This document shows positions 46,401 through 57,129 of a stretch of 64,000 nt of DNA, in pieces. Numbering within the stretch: the stretch's first letter is position 1; each line of letters opens with the position of its first letter. Below the pieces are notes generated by a model. The model had not been told where the DNA came from. It did not search any database and saw only the letters and a list, made by a program, of their open reading frames with translations. Origin of the DNA: Chondrus crispus. Taxonomy: Eukaryota; Rhodophyta; Florideophyceae; Gigartinales; Gigartinaceae. Location of the stretch: assembly GCF_000350225.1 (NCBI RefSeq), contig NW_005178858.1, positions 147,606 to 211,605 on the forward strand. Direction: 5' to 3'. The position numbers and the translations under genes were made by a program.

Positions 46401-46939
46401 GGTTCTGCCTGAAGCACCACAAATAACAGAAAGATTATCTTTGTGATTTAGAACTGGATGTGGATTAGTCGATTTTTGAAAAGTGCTTGACCCTCCCTCT
46501 TGAGCACACGTCTACTGGCATAGCCAATGTCCTCAGTCCGGTGCAGGTTAGCGTGGTTTAGGGGCTGTGTAAGCGAATGGGTTGATGCGGCGTTCGAAAT
46601 TCTAGGTTTTGCATTGGGTCTCCTTGAATCTAGGGATGTAGCATGGCCGGAAGGGGCGAGACGAAGAGAGACACGGAGCGGGGATATCGGTAATGTCTTG
46701 TCAGAAATGACATTCACACGAGATGCACTTCCGGCTTCTGCAGAAATGATTGCGGCTTTATCCACAGATAAATGAAGACTGCTGAGGACCTCTTCTGTGG
46801 CGGTGATTGTCAAAATTGCATCTTGAAGATACGTGCGTGATGTGCCTAATTTAGACGGTGGGCTTTCCAGTGGGCTGTGATAGATCTGCCCGTCATCTGA
46901 GCGGACGGCATGACAGGCAGACAAGGGCCCCGCCGTCAT
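43460..46939 (-). pseudogene. Large unrecognised degraded protein-coding region
   Basis: Successive minus-strand frames look protein-like from about 46939 down to about 43460. 46939-46448 is Ser/Thr/Leu-rich with SSLHLSVDKAAIISAEAGS. 45990-45703 contains ITICVDDVDEEIEVRYVREV. 45680-45390 follows. 45104-44950 contains RGYNCVQSARFCKQCAQCND. 44900-44780 contains YKEMVMSENFQNECRAVYFA, and 44790-44680 contains HPIDIYKKPFIVKVIPVGW. 44427-44146 contains LRYQWDIVLDWMR, and a 270-codon block down to about 43460 contains LPRFISRSREVYAAVYTDGA and VVFICPKRSKMLADS. At least six frame changes or stops interrupt it. The Cys cluster could be a zinc finger. I do not recognise the family. The right edge abuts the Tigger end at 46960. 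Confidence 0.4.
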
Positions 46940-47207
46940 GAAGCTTCAGCTTCTAAATACAGTGCCCTCGCGATAACTGCAACACCTGGGGAGACACCCT
47001 TTGTTGCCGTTATCGCGAATTTTCAGTTATCAACTCTTATGATAAGGCGTGGCATGCATCCAATAAGATTTTAAAATCCAAAACGTCAAAACGTTTACAT
47101 GATAAACATATCTATTTTAGACTGTCTTTGGCCGCTGACTATCTGTCGCCGGATCACAGACTGAAAATGTTGTAACCCCTTCAAAACCGCGCCGCTTCGC
47201 ACCATCA

Positions 47208-47716
47208 TTAGCAAATAAAATCTGTTTGGTGAGAGGTACAGCACGACGTTTCAATCCGCTTTCCTAATAATTGCTTTTCTAAGCGACACCCATTTTCAGA
47301 TGCAATTGTGATTTGTGGCGCACTCTCCATCGGCACCAAACTAGTATGTTTCCAGCAATTTCTTAAGATTGAACTATCCAAGTCCATCGAAATAGAATTA
47401 ACCCACTTCATGGCAGTCAAAACATCAACACTATCAAAGTTTTTGACCTTCTCTTTAATTAAATCCATTGCTCGTTCCATTTGTAATATCCTTTATCTTA
47501 GTTTTAAGGCAGCAATTATTCCGGCATGTAACTGTTGGGGTTTTGAGGTTGCATTCGGCGGAAGAAAAATAACATAAACGTTAGTAAGGGCTAGTAAATT
47601 TTCCACGGATCTATGGGCACTACAATTGTCAATTGGAAGAGCAACTCTGCGACTTTCTTGCTTCCTGACGTAACTATCAAACCGCTCAAGCCAACAAAAA
47701 ATAATGCAGTCGTCAT
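47208..47716 (-). pseudogene. Tigger transposase, C-terminal half
   Basis: The DDE_1 second-half motifs are clear: FDSYVRKQESRRVALPIDNC followed by SAHRS (second catalytic Asp in IDNCSAH), LTNVYVIFLPPNATSKPQQL and AGIIAALKLR, then after a frameshift near 47490 a C-terminal helix DLIKEKVKNFDSVDVLTAMK. At the insertion point the frame entering from the N-terminal half (WMT) is out of phase with FCWLERFD. A run of seven T just inside (about 47697-47703) is the likely site of a one-base change. Confidence 0.75.
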
Positions 47717-48297
47717 TGTCGAAATACAGGGACACGCCCGGGGTGTGGCGTGACCACGCGGCATCACAAATGTCCTTGCTCTAATATCGTCGATCTATTT
47801 TCTTTAATTTAGATCTGTTGTAAGCTAGATTCTTTAATCGAGGAGCGGAACGGTCGTAGCGCTTAGCGAAGGGTCCGGAGACGTCGCGAAGGGTCCGAGC
47901 CGTGGGAGAGGGGTCAGAACGCATTGGGAACGGTCGGGACGCTTTGAGAACGCAAGAAGTGTGGGCTTGATGGAAACCAAAGGTCGGGGCATTTATATCG
48001 CTAGTCAAAGAGGTCGCGGCCACAGTACTGACAGCTGCAGATACAGAATTGAGGCTGGACTTAAGGTAACTAGACATCCCACAGTACTCGCCACAAGGGG
48101 AGAGGGGTAAGACGAAGATCAATAAACAGCAGTTGCATCATTGCACCTATTGGCGACGCTCTCCTGTGCGAGCGCCGCAACCTTCGCCTTCACCAAACCC
48201 CGTAGTTCCAACCGGAACGACGCACGCTCTAGTGCGCCTGCTGTTAGGGGAAGAACTGAAATCAAAGGAAATACCTTACTACAGAGGTTTTTTGACA
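47717..48297 (+). repeat. 5' LTR (581 bp)
   Basis: Starts TGTCG after the target duplication GTCAT and ends in GACA; nearly identical to 53304-53884. Confidence 0.92.
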
Positions 48298-51200
48298 TTC
48301 CGGAATAAAAGAAGACTTCTTTGTCATCGTTTGACCAAAAACAGAGTCCAAAAACGTTGAAAAATAGAAAAGAAGATACCGATCATGCCAGACGAACCGC
48401 CCAGGCCGCCGCCGCTACATTCGCTTTCCGATATTCTCCCTCCCGCGAATCCGCAAGCCGGCCCATTTGGGAACATCTGTGTGAGCAACGCTGACCAAGA
48501 GGGAATATACAACCTCTTCACTGGTTATGCCACCCAATCACCCACCTTGACAGGAATGGACCTCTTGTGTCAGATCCGCGAAGACCTTGAACCTCGAGAA
48601 CTAGTTGGACCCATGATTACGGTCAATTACGAGATCTATAAGAAAATAAGAGTATTTCTCAATGATCATGGCGTCGATACTCCTTCTACTGGTTCCTCAG
48701 GTGGAATGATTGTCAACCGGCTCCTACATACTATCTGGGACCGCCCAGAAGATGTGGAAGAACGAGATAAAGCGGTCGCACAATTCAGAGCAATTAAAAG
48801 AGGAGTCGTTGTCCCCAACTCTCCTACCGCCGTTCCAGGCCCGACATCTGCTCCATTCACCAACGCAAGCCCTACGTCACCACATGTACCACAACACAAT
48901 CCATAGACATCATCTTCCAACAGTGCAGCAAAAGGAATGAGTTCTGCCTACTCTTCTGATTCGCAGCACTTCTGGGGCAAGAATGACGAGGACTGGCTCA
49001 CGAAGCTCAGTCGTCCCAGTTTATGTGCGTACAGAACAAGATGACTGGGTCAGACAAGATCAGGTTTTTGCATTACATGCTCAATGGTGCCGCTTTACAA
49101 TTCTTCCCAAATGACATTGAAGGGAGAGGGACGAACTTTGAGGACGTAATGCGTCGTTTCCACGAACGATATGCATCGGCCCCAAAACATGACTGCATCT
49201 CTCACCGACTAAGCGAAATCCGTGTATCACACTTCGAAAATGGCGATGACATCACTGAAGCTGCAGCATTTGGCGCAACGATCGACGAAATAGACAGACT
49301 TACACCGATGTCACACCCGGAAGATAAAACCGACAGGGCAAAAATGCTACACCTGCAACAGGTCGTGCTCGGAAGGGGGTGGGCTCGGACTGTTCTGTCC
49401 AGCATGACGGCTAACGAGCTGAAGCACCATTCGCTTATCCAGCGCCTCGAGTATGCTATACAGCAGTCGGCAAAACACTTGTCAGCTTCTCTTGAAGGAT
49501 CCAAGGTTCACAGTAACCAGCTCCGCACTACGCGATGGAAGTCAACAAATTTCGCAGGCCAAGCACGGTACGCTAGAGAACCGAGGAGCAGCGCGTCCAT
49601 CATCCCGAAGCAGTACCAACGCAGCACCCAAAACTACCCTAAAAGAACATGGCGTCAATCCAATGCAGGTCGTGCTACTCTTACGTGCCACAACTGCGGC
49701 AAGTCCGGGTGCCGCTGGTACAAATGCAAGGAACCACTAGATATGAAGCGCGTTATTCATAATCGTATGAAGATGACAACTCCTTTCAATCGCACTGGAT
49801 CTGCTTCGAGAGTTAACATTGCGCACGTGGTTGACGACTTAGCCCAGGACATCGGTGACGTAATGGAAACTTTGCTTGACTCCGACGACAAACAAGATGA
49901 CGATCTGGATGAGGACGGCGCGGATGACGAGCTGATGGCGCACTTCGAACAAAGAGCTAACGAAAAGGCAGAGTCAATCATGGTGTGTGATTCGACCTGC
50001 CTGATCACACTGCCGATGACAGGGACCAGGATAATGATTTTGATATTTCCGAGGATTTTCAAAGCGGGGCTTGAATTGCCAACAAGTCCCGAAACATAGG
50101 CACAAAGTCCCGCCCGACAAGGGCAGCAACGTCTCCCTGAGAGGGCGAGGACGACTGACTGCACTCACATTCATTGGGCAGAGACGCACCATCACTCTGA
50201 CATCGAGTCCGAACTACACGGGTGGCATCGTCAAAGCTGTTTTGAAGGTCAAGATGCTGCCCAAAAAGGGCCTTAAACAATACGACAGCCATTCGTTTGA
50301 GGGAGGGTGCGCAGACACGGGTGCTCAAAAGTCAGTTTGTGGACTTGCACAAGCCCGAGCATACTGCCGAGCTTGCAAACAGCCGTTCAGACTCATTAAA
50401 TCCATGTACTCATACAAATTCGGAGACTGTATTCGCACGAGTCTGGGTATGATGAATATCCGAATGCGCATCAGGGACGGATATTACCTGAATTTCTGGA
50501 TCGATGTCGTCGATGCAGACGTTCCGTTATTAATCGGACTCGAATTATTGGACAAGCACGAGCTCGTTGTAGACAATGTTGACAACCTATTAGTCAGTAA
50601 GCTAGGAGGTTGGACAATCCCAATCTTCCGAACCCACGGTCATTTGTTCATCAAATGGGACGCGAAGGAAGTGATGTATACATGGACTGAGCTCGAGAGA
50701 CTCCACCTCCACTTTTTCCATCCATCAGCACAGAAGTTGCTTAATCTCTTGAAACGTGGTACGCCAGACCGACTCACCGCAGATACCCCACAGGTCATCC
50801 AGGACATCGTCAATAAATGCAGGGGATGTAAGCGATTTGGGATTCGACCATACCGATTCCGCGTCTCAGTACCCTCTGACGAGGTTATTTTCAACCATGA
50901 AGTGGCAATTGACCTCTTTTGGGTCGGTGGAAATCCGGTCCTCCACATTGTCGACACACATACAGGATACTAGAACGTGGGTCTCCCTATAAGCTTATCA
51001 GCTCGTCACATCTGGGATGCATTTTTAGAAGCCTGGGTTACTGTCTATGTGGGTATGCCCAACCGCATCCGGGCTGATCATGGTTCCGTCTTCACTTCAA
51101 AGTTTTGGGACGACGTCACCGCTATGCATGGGGTTGACCTCCAACTCCCCGGAATAGAGAGCCACAATTCCATTGGGATCGGAGAGCGTTACCACGCTCC

Positions 51201-53303
51201 TCTCAGGCGCGTCTTCAGAGTCATTCGATCTCAGTACCCTCGCCTCGATCCAGAGATTTCGTTACGATTAGCGGTAAAGGCTGCCAACGACACACTGGGA
51301 CCCAGTGGCCACGTACCATCGCGACTCGTATATGGTGGCGATCCTGCGCTTCCAGTTGTAACTGCCCGATTCCCTACACAGCGCGAGCGCATGGCAGCAC
51401 TTGAGACCGCCAAGAGAGAGATAGCTACCATAACAGCCGAACTTCGTATCAAACAAGCACTGCGGTCCAAACTAGCCCCAGCGACACGATAAGATATTAA
51501 GCCTGGTGATGAAGTGTTAGTCTACCGCGAAAAGGAAACGCAATGGATGAGGCCACACAAAGTAGTTTGTTTTATGGGAATTCCCATCGACATGCATTTC
51601 CCTTAAAGGAAATGCATGTCGATTGGGAAGGCAAAGAGAAGCACTTCAACATAACTAAAGTTGTCCCCATGCCACAGGACCAAGGTGACAGGGAACTGAA
51701 GAGGCTTCTAGAGGGCATGGAACAGTTTCGGTCCAACCCGCCACCGGGAGTATTTGTGACGAAAACGCTACATCCGGCCGATCCCAGAGAACGATCGGGC
51801 ATGTTCGAACAGGCCAAGGCCCTGGAGCTGGCGGGGTTGGCTGAACGTGGCACGTATGAGATTGTATTCAAGGAAGATTTTCCCGAGAACGCAAATATAT
51901 TGGGTGGTCGTTTTGTGCATGCCATTAAAAACTTGAACACAGAAGAGGAGGTCCATAAGGCTCGTTTCGTTGTACAAGGACACACTGACTTGAAAAATCT
52001 GCTAGTACACCATAGCACTAACCTCCGTCAGAACTCGATCCGTGTCCTTGTCGCCATCGCCGCTATATTTGGGTTTGGATTATGGTCGCAGGATGTGTCC
52101 CAAGCCTACCTACAGAGCGCTGATAAACTCATGCGCGATGTTTATGTGAAACCAACGAAGGAATTTCACCTGGCATCCAACCAACTGCTCAAGATTCTTA
52201 AGCCCCTCTACGGGATATCTGACTCCGGCGACTACTGGCACTCAACATTCTCGAACCACTTGATCCACGACCTACGCATGACAACATGCACGGGAGACCT
52301 ATATCTTTTCTTTAAGGTAGTGGACGGCAAACTCAGAGGCATGACCGGAGCATATGTTGATGATACCATTGGCACCGGGGACAGGGTCTTCGAGGAGGAA
52401 TCTGAGATGACGGGAGAGCGTTTCCAATCAAAGGCCAGCGAAATGGATCGTTTTCAGTTTGCTGGCATTCAAATAGAACAATTCGAGGGAGGTTACTTAA
52501 TGCATCAAGAACGGATTGCACGCAAGATCTCGATGTTGTCAAGGCAGTTTACCTATCGCGAATTTCGTTCCAAACGTCACGAGTTAGCGTGGTTGACACA
52601 TACACGCCCTGACATAGCCGTTGCAGTGAACCTTGCCGCACAAGTTACGGTCTAAGTTCGAACGGAAAGATATCACCGCGCTCAACAACGAAATAAAGCG
52701 GATACATTCCAGCACGAAACGAGGGATAAGACAGCAACGCTTGGACAAGAGCTCATTATCACTGAAAGTGTTTACAGACTCCTCGTTCGCCAACACACCC
52801 CGACTACGCTCACAATTAGGATTTATCGTGCTACTTTTTGACGCATCCGGCAAATGCAATATCTTGCACTTTTCGTCCAACAAGAGCAAAAGGATATCAA
52901 GATCAGTGATGGGAGCCGAGGTACTCGCGTTCGCAGACGGATTTGACTACGCTTTCTTGCTGAAGCACGACCTGCAGCGTATCATCGGCGACGACTTACC
53001 ACTTGCCATGCGCACCGATTCCGAAAGCCTGTTCAAGACCATCGTCAAGTCGACGACAACGACTGAAAAACGCTTAATGATTGACATCCAAGCAGCGCGG
53101 GAGTCGTACGGAAAGCAGGAAATTAGCGACATTGGATGGATCCGGTCAGAAGATAACCCCGCTGATGGGCTGACAAAGCCGACACCGTGTCGAGCACTTG
53201 AACATTTATTGCACACTGGATCCTTAGACGTCAACATTCAGCAATGGGTCTTGCGCACGCAGCTCAACCACTAACCACAACTTTGGTCTCAGAATTCCCC
53301 GAG

Positions 53304-53884
53304 GGTCAAAATACAGGGACACGCCCGGGGTGTGGCGTGACCACGCGGCATCACAAATGTCCTTGCTCTAATATCGTCGATCAATTTTCTTTAATTTAGA
53401 TCTGTTGTAAGCTAGATTCTTTAATCGAGGAGCGGAACGGTCGTAGCGCTTAGCGAAGGGTCCGGAGACGTCGCGAAGGGTCCGAGCCGTGGGAGAGGGG
53501 TCAGAACGCATTGGGAACGGTCGGGACGCTTTGAGAACGCAAGAAGTGTGGGCTTGATGGAAACCAAAGGTCGGGGCATTTATATCGCTAGTCAAAGAGG
53601 TCGCGGCCACAGTACTGACAGCTGCAGATACAGAATTGAGGCTGGACTTAAGGTAACTAGACATCCCACAGTACTCGCCACAAGGGGAGAGGGGTAAGAC
53701 GAAGATCAATAAACAGCAGTTGCATCATTGCACCTATTGGCGACGCTCTCCTGTGCGAGCGCCGCAACCTTCGCCTTCACCAAACCCCGTAGTTCCAACC
53801 AGAACGACGCACGCTCTAGTGCGCCTGCTGTTAGGGGAAGAACTGAAATCAAAGGAAATACCTTACTACAGAGGTTTTCCGACA
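53304..53884 (+). repeat. 3' LTR (581 bp)
   Basis: Same length as the 5' LTR, ends CCGACA directly before the second GTCAT. Confidence 0.92.
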
Positions 53885-54607
53885 GTCATCCATACCTTCT
53901 TGTGGGCGTGAAAGTCAAATCCGAGCTCCTTCCTAGTCTTTTTCTTAAAAACGCGGGGACAAAATGAGCGGCAAACTATCGTTAGCTCGTATTTTTCAGT
54001 ACTATCAGCGTTACAGCATAATAATACAGTGATTCCTTCCTTCGCCTTTTTACGACCCGGTAGCCGCCCTGTTCCAACGGTTTTATCTGGAGCCATTTTA
54101 AAAAATCTTGCACGCGTTCCCATTAAAACGTCTTTTTCCTTGTACTTTTCCCATCTTTTTTTCGATTTGGGGTAAATTACGAAGTGCTGCCGTCACATAA
54201 ACATCTCCGCTCTCGCCGTGAGACCAAAAAACGGGCAGCCCCCAGCGCGATTTGTTATTATTAACCATCCATCCGAAAATTTCAATGTGGCTTTTTCTGC
54301 ATCTGTACGCCTCTCATTAACCTGAAACTGAATCCGCTGAGCTTTTGTGCAAATCATGTCCCCGCTAATATTAACTCTCTTGGCTTGCTGATTTAGCACC
54401 CATCCAAACTGTGCTTCTTCCAGGGCATGATTTGTTCCCTGCTTGAATCGAACCATTTGTTTGTAATTGCAAGGTTCCAAAATGATAAATTCGAAATTTT
54501 TCAAATTGTTGCTTTGCTAGGAGATTGGCTAAGCTTGAATTTTCTTGAGCCAATTTGGCGGCGTTTTGTAAAGTTAGTGAAACTCCTTTGTTTTTGTTGT
54601 AAGTCAC
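53885..54607 (-). pseudogene. Tigger transposase, N-terminal half
   Basis: The CENP-B-type DNA-binding domain is visible: LEEAQFGWVLNQQAKRVNIS, GDMICTKAQRIQFQVNERR and FSDGWLIITNRAG. Part of the linker and the DET region is missing between about 54190 and 54125. The core then resumes with FKMAPDKTVGTGRLPGRKKA, ITVLLCCNADSTEKYELTIV and FDFHAHKKVWMT, where it meets the target site GTCAT of the Copia insertion. Frame changes near 54490 and 54190 are visible. Confidence 0.75.
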
Positions 54608-54802
54608 ATGCTCACAAATTTGTTTTTTGAGCTAAGGTCACCGAAATGAGAGTCATTGCAGGAAGGGGTGTGCAAGAAAACAGTTCTGCAGATGGGTGGA
54701 GAGGATGGGGGCAGTTTCAGGGGGTTTAAATCAACTTTAAAGTGTATTCCTGCCTTTCATTGAAATTGGTGATTTATTATAACGATATTATGAGCCTGCA
54801 TG

Positions 54803-55115
54803 TGTGAGATTTCATGCGGAATTCCTTTAAAGAATTAGAAAAAGAGATTTTATTAAAGTGTCAATGGACAGCTCTACTACCGACCGTCCGAGCTCGTGCG
54901 AAGTCCGTGCAGTCGGACAGTTTTCGCAGGTACGCTCTGCGTTTTGACACAAACCTCTGGCCCGGTTTGTAGTTGGGATACGAAGCACGGGCCCTACTTA
55001 TATACTAACCCCTTACAGTAACATAAACAGACAACTTCTGACGCATCATGTAGCACGCCAGTTGTCACAGAGCAATAGGATGCGCCTACTGATCATACTT
55101 GATATTTGTTTCACA
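54803..55115 (-). repeat. 3' LTR of the inverted Copia element
   Basis: 313 bp, TGTGAGAT to TTTCACA on the plus strand; pairs with 62261-62576. Confidence 0.9.
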
Positions 55116-56442
55116 CTGCCACTTTTCGGATGGGGAAACTTGGCTGTTTACGATGAATCCACCTCTTCACCGGATTGTGGTCATAGCCACTGGTCATAAG
55201 CTTTTCAAGGGCATTGTTCGGAGTCTCTTTTGTGAGACCATCCGCTACGTTATGTTCCGAGGACACAAGACCTACGTGTGAAATTTCTTGTCGGTTGTAG
55301 CATTCCCTAGCAGAAGCAATGTCAGTCATAAGCCCTTTTCCGTTGTCGATGAGCCCTTCGTTATGAAATCAAACATTTGGAGCGAATCAGTCAGCATATG
55401 GAGAGGAATCTTCATTTGAAAGATTGTCTCCAAGTCGTGTCTCAAGATGTAGGCCCGATCGAATCCGTCAGCAAAGGCGTATACTTCTCCGCCTAGTATA
55501 GACCTTACAACTCTCTTTGACTTCCTACTCGAATACTCGAGTATGTGAGCGCGATTAGAGCTATCACATAGCAGAATTATGAAACCAAGTTGTGAAGAGA
55601 GATCATCGTTTCCTGCAAACGAAGCATCGGTGTAAACCCTCAGGTGAAGTGTATCTTTCTGTAAGGGCGCAAATTTCAAACACCAGTTACTTGTTCCTTG
55701 CAGACGTTTAACTGTGGAATTGAATGACTTAATCTTATCCTTTCCAAAGGGTTTCTCCGTAACTTGCGCAGCCTTGTTGATGGCACAGAGCACATCGGGC
55801 CTCTTATATCCAATCCACGCAAGAACAGACCTGAAAGATCTGAAGCTTTTGAATGATGCATCCATGGGGATGGGTTTGAGCCTCTTGATGTATTGTTCCT
55901 GCGTAATGGAGAACAAATCACCGTCCTCGGTCTGAATGGAGGTCCAAAAAACTCGAAAGTATCCCAAACTCGTTTCTTAGAGTCGAACCTTTCAAGCGTA
56001 AGTTCGGTTAGTCGTTGCATCTTGTTATTTTCGCCGAGGAACCCATCGTCGACGTACATCCCAAGTAATCCGTCGACGTCCTCCTCGTTTCGCTTGACAT
56101 ATAACGACGGGTCACCGAGTAGCGGAACCAGGCCTAAATCTTGCTTTGCATGACGGTCGACCGTGACTCCTCAGTAGTCTCCGGCATCTGTCATGCAGTA
56201 TATAGGCTTTAAAAGTTCGAGTATGTCTTCTTCACAGAGACCAAAGTATTTGAGGTCCATCCTTTTTGGAAGTAGAAATACTTTCCGGGTAAGCTTGTCC
56301 TCGCTTTGCAGATAAGCTTGTCTCACGTCATGAGAAAAAAGGCGAAACCCTTTTATCGCAGATACCGAAACGATGATTCGAGTCGAACTTTGGCGCAGGG
56401 TTGTAATATTGTGAACCAGACGCGACTTTTCTCCGTCGCGGT

Positions 56443-57129
56443 TGTCGTGCACTGAGGGGGAAGGGTGGCATCCCCCTCTGGCAGAGCGCGCGCGTTCGAG
56501 GGCGCGTGTAGAAGATTATCGGGAGACCACCCGTAAGGGACCGGTACGGGGCCGGGAGCGAAGCGCAGTAGAGAAAGTAAGGGAAAAAGTGGGAAAACAG
56601 AGCCCAGGAGGGGCGGAGCGGTAGGGACAGCTGTGGCGCGGAGAGCCGGGCGTGGCGGGACGACGCGCGCGGTAGAGACAGGAGGGAATCGGGACGTAGA
56701 TGGCTCGCAGGGTACCGTCGTGGGACGGGGACCGACGCGAGGCTACGACTCCGTTCCGGAAACCGGAGTTGTAGACCCAAAGCTTTGTGTGGATTTACTT
56801 AGGGTCGGACGTCGACTATATAGAAGTCGATGTCGGGATATAATATTAATAATACTAATTAAAATAAAGGGGGCACGCCACCCGTGACACGTGGTGGTGG
56901 GCCACGGGTACACGTGGTTAATTGGCACGGATAAACGTGGTGTATTACACGGGTACACGTGGGTAAACTGTCAGTACTTCGACAGGGCTCCATGGAGCTT
57001 ACACCTAGACTGTGCTGGTGGAGAATCACACACGGTTACACGTGGTAAAGATGGCACTTATGATAGTGGGATACGCGTTGGGTGCCACAGTGCTGCACTG
57101 CGATGAGATGGGGAGCTCAGTGCTCTACA
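56443..57129. mobile_element. Solo-LTR-like insertion with 5-bp target duplication
   Basis: A 687-bp noncoding unit inside the reverse transcriptase part of the older Copia element. It is flanked by GCGGT on both sides (56438-56442, 57130-57134). Its ends are inverted (TGTCGTGCACTGAG and TGTAGAGCACTGAG, two mismatches in 14) and show the TG...CA rule. The inner half contains several ACACGTGG motifs like the other noncoding repeats of the window. A solo LTR or a small non-autonomous DNA element would both fit. Confidence 0.75.

Larger units (their letters stand above)
47717..53884 (+). mobile_element. Young Ty1/Copia element inserted in a Tigger transposase
   Basis: A fossil LTR retrotransposon of 6.17 kb in plus orientation. 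It has a 5-bp target duplication GTCAT (47712-47716, 53885-53889) and two 581-bp LTRs. Parts in order: gag with a zinc knuckle (about 48385-50090), aspartic protease (about 50280-50640), integrase with its zinc-binding leader (about 50690-51490), reverse transcriptase (about 51620-52640) and RNase H (about 52660-53270). The LTRs differ at about six sites, roughly 1%, so the insertion is recent compared with its neighbours. The coding part is close to full length but broken in a few places (about four). It is the same lineage as 35470-40186 and 54803-62576. Confidence 0.92.
46960..54607 (-). mobile_element. Tigger/pogo element split by a Copia insertion
   Basis: The left end, CAGTGCCCTCGCGATAACTG, sits next to TA (46958-46959) and has the CAGT...GATAAC look of Tigger-type termini. 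The transposase C-terminal half (47208-47716) and N-terminal half (53885-54607) lie on either side of the Copia element at 47717-53884, in the right order for one minus-strand gene. The right end of the element is not found. The LTR at 54803 begins some 200 bp beyond the N-terminal half, so that end was lost or displaced. Confidence 0.75.
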
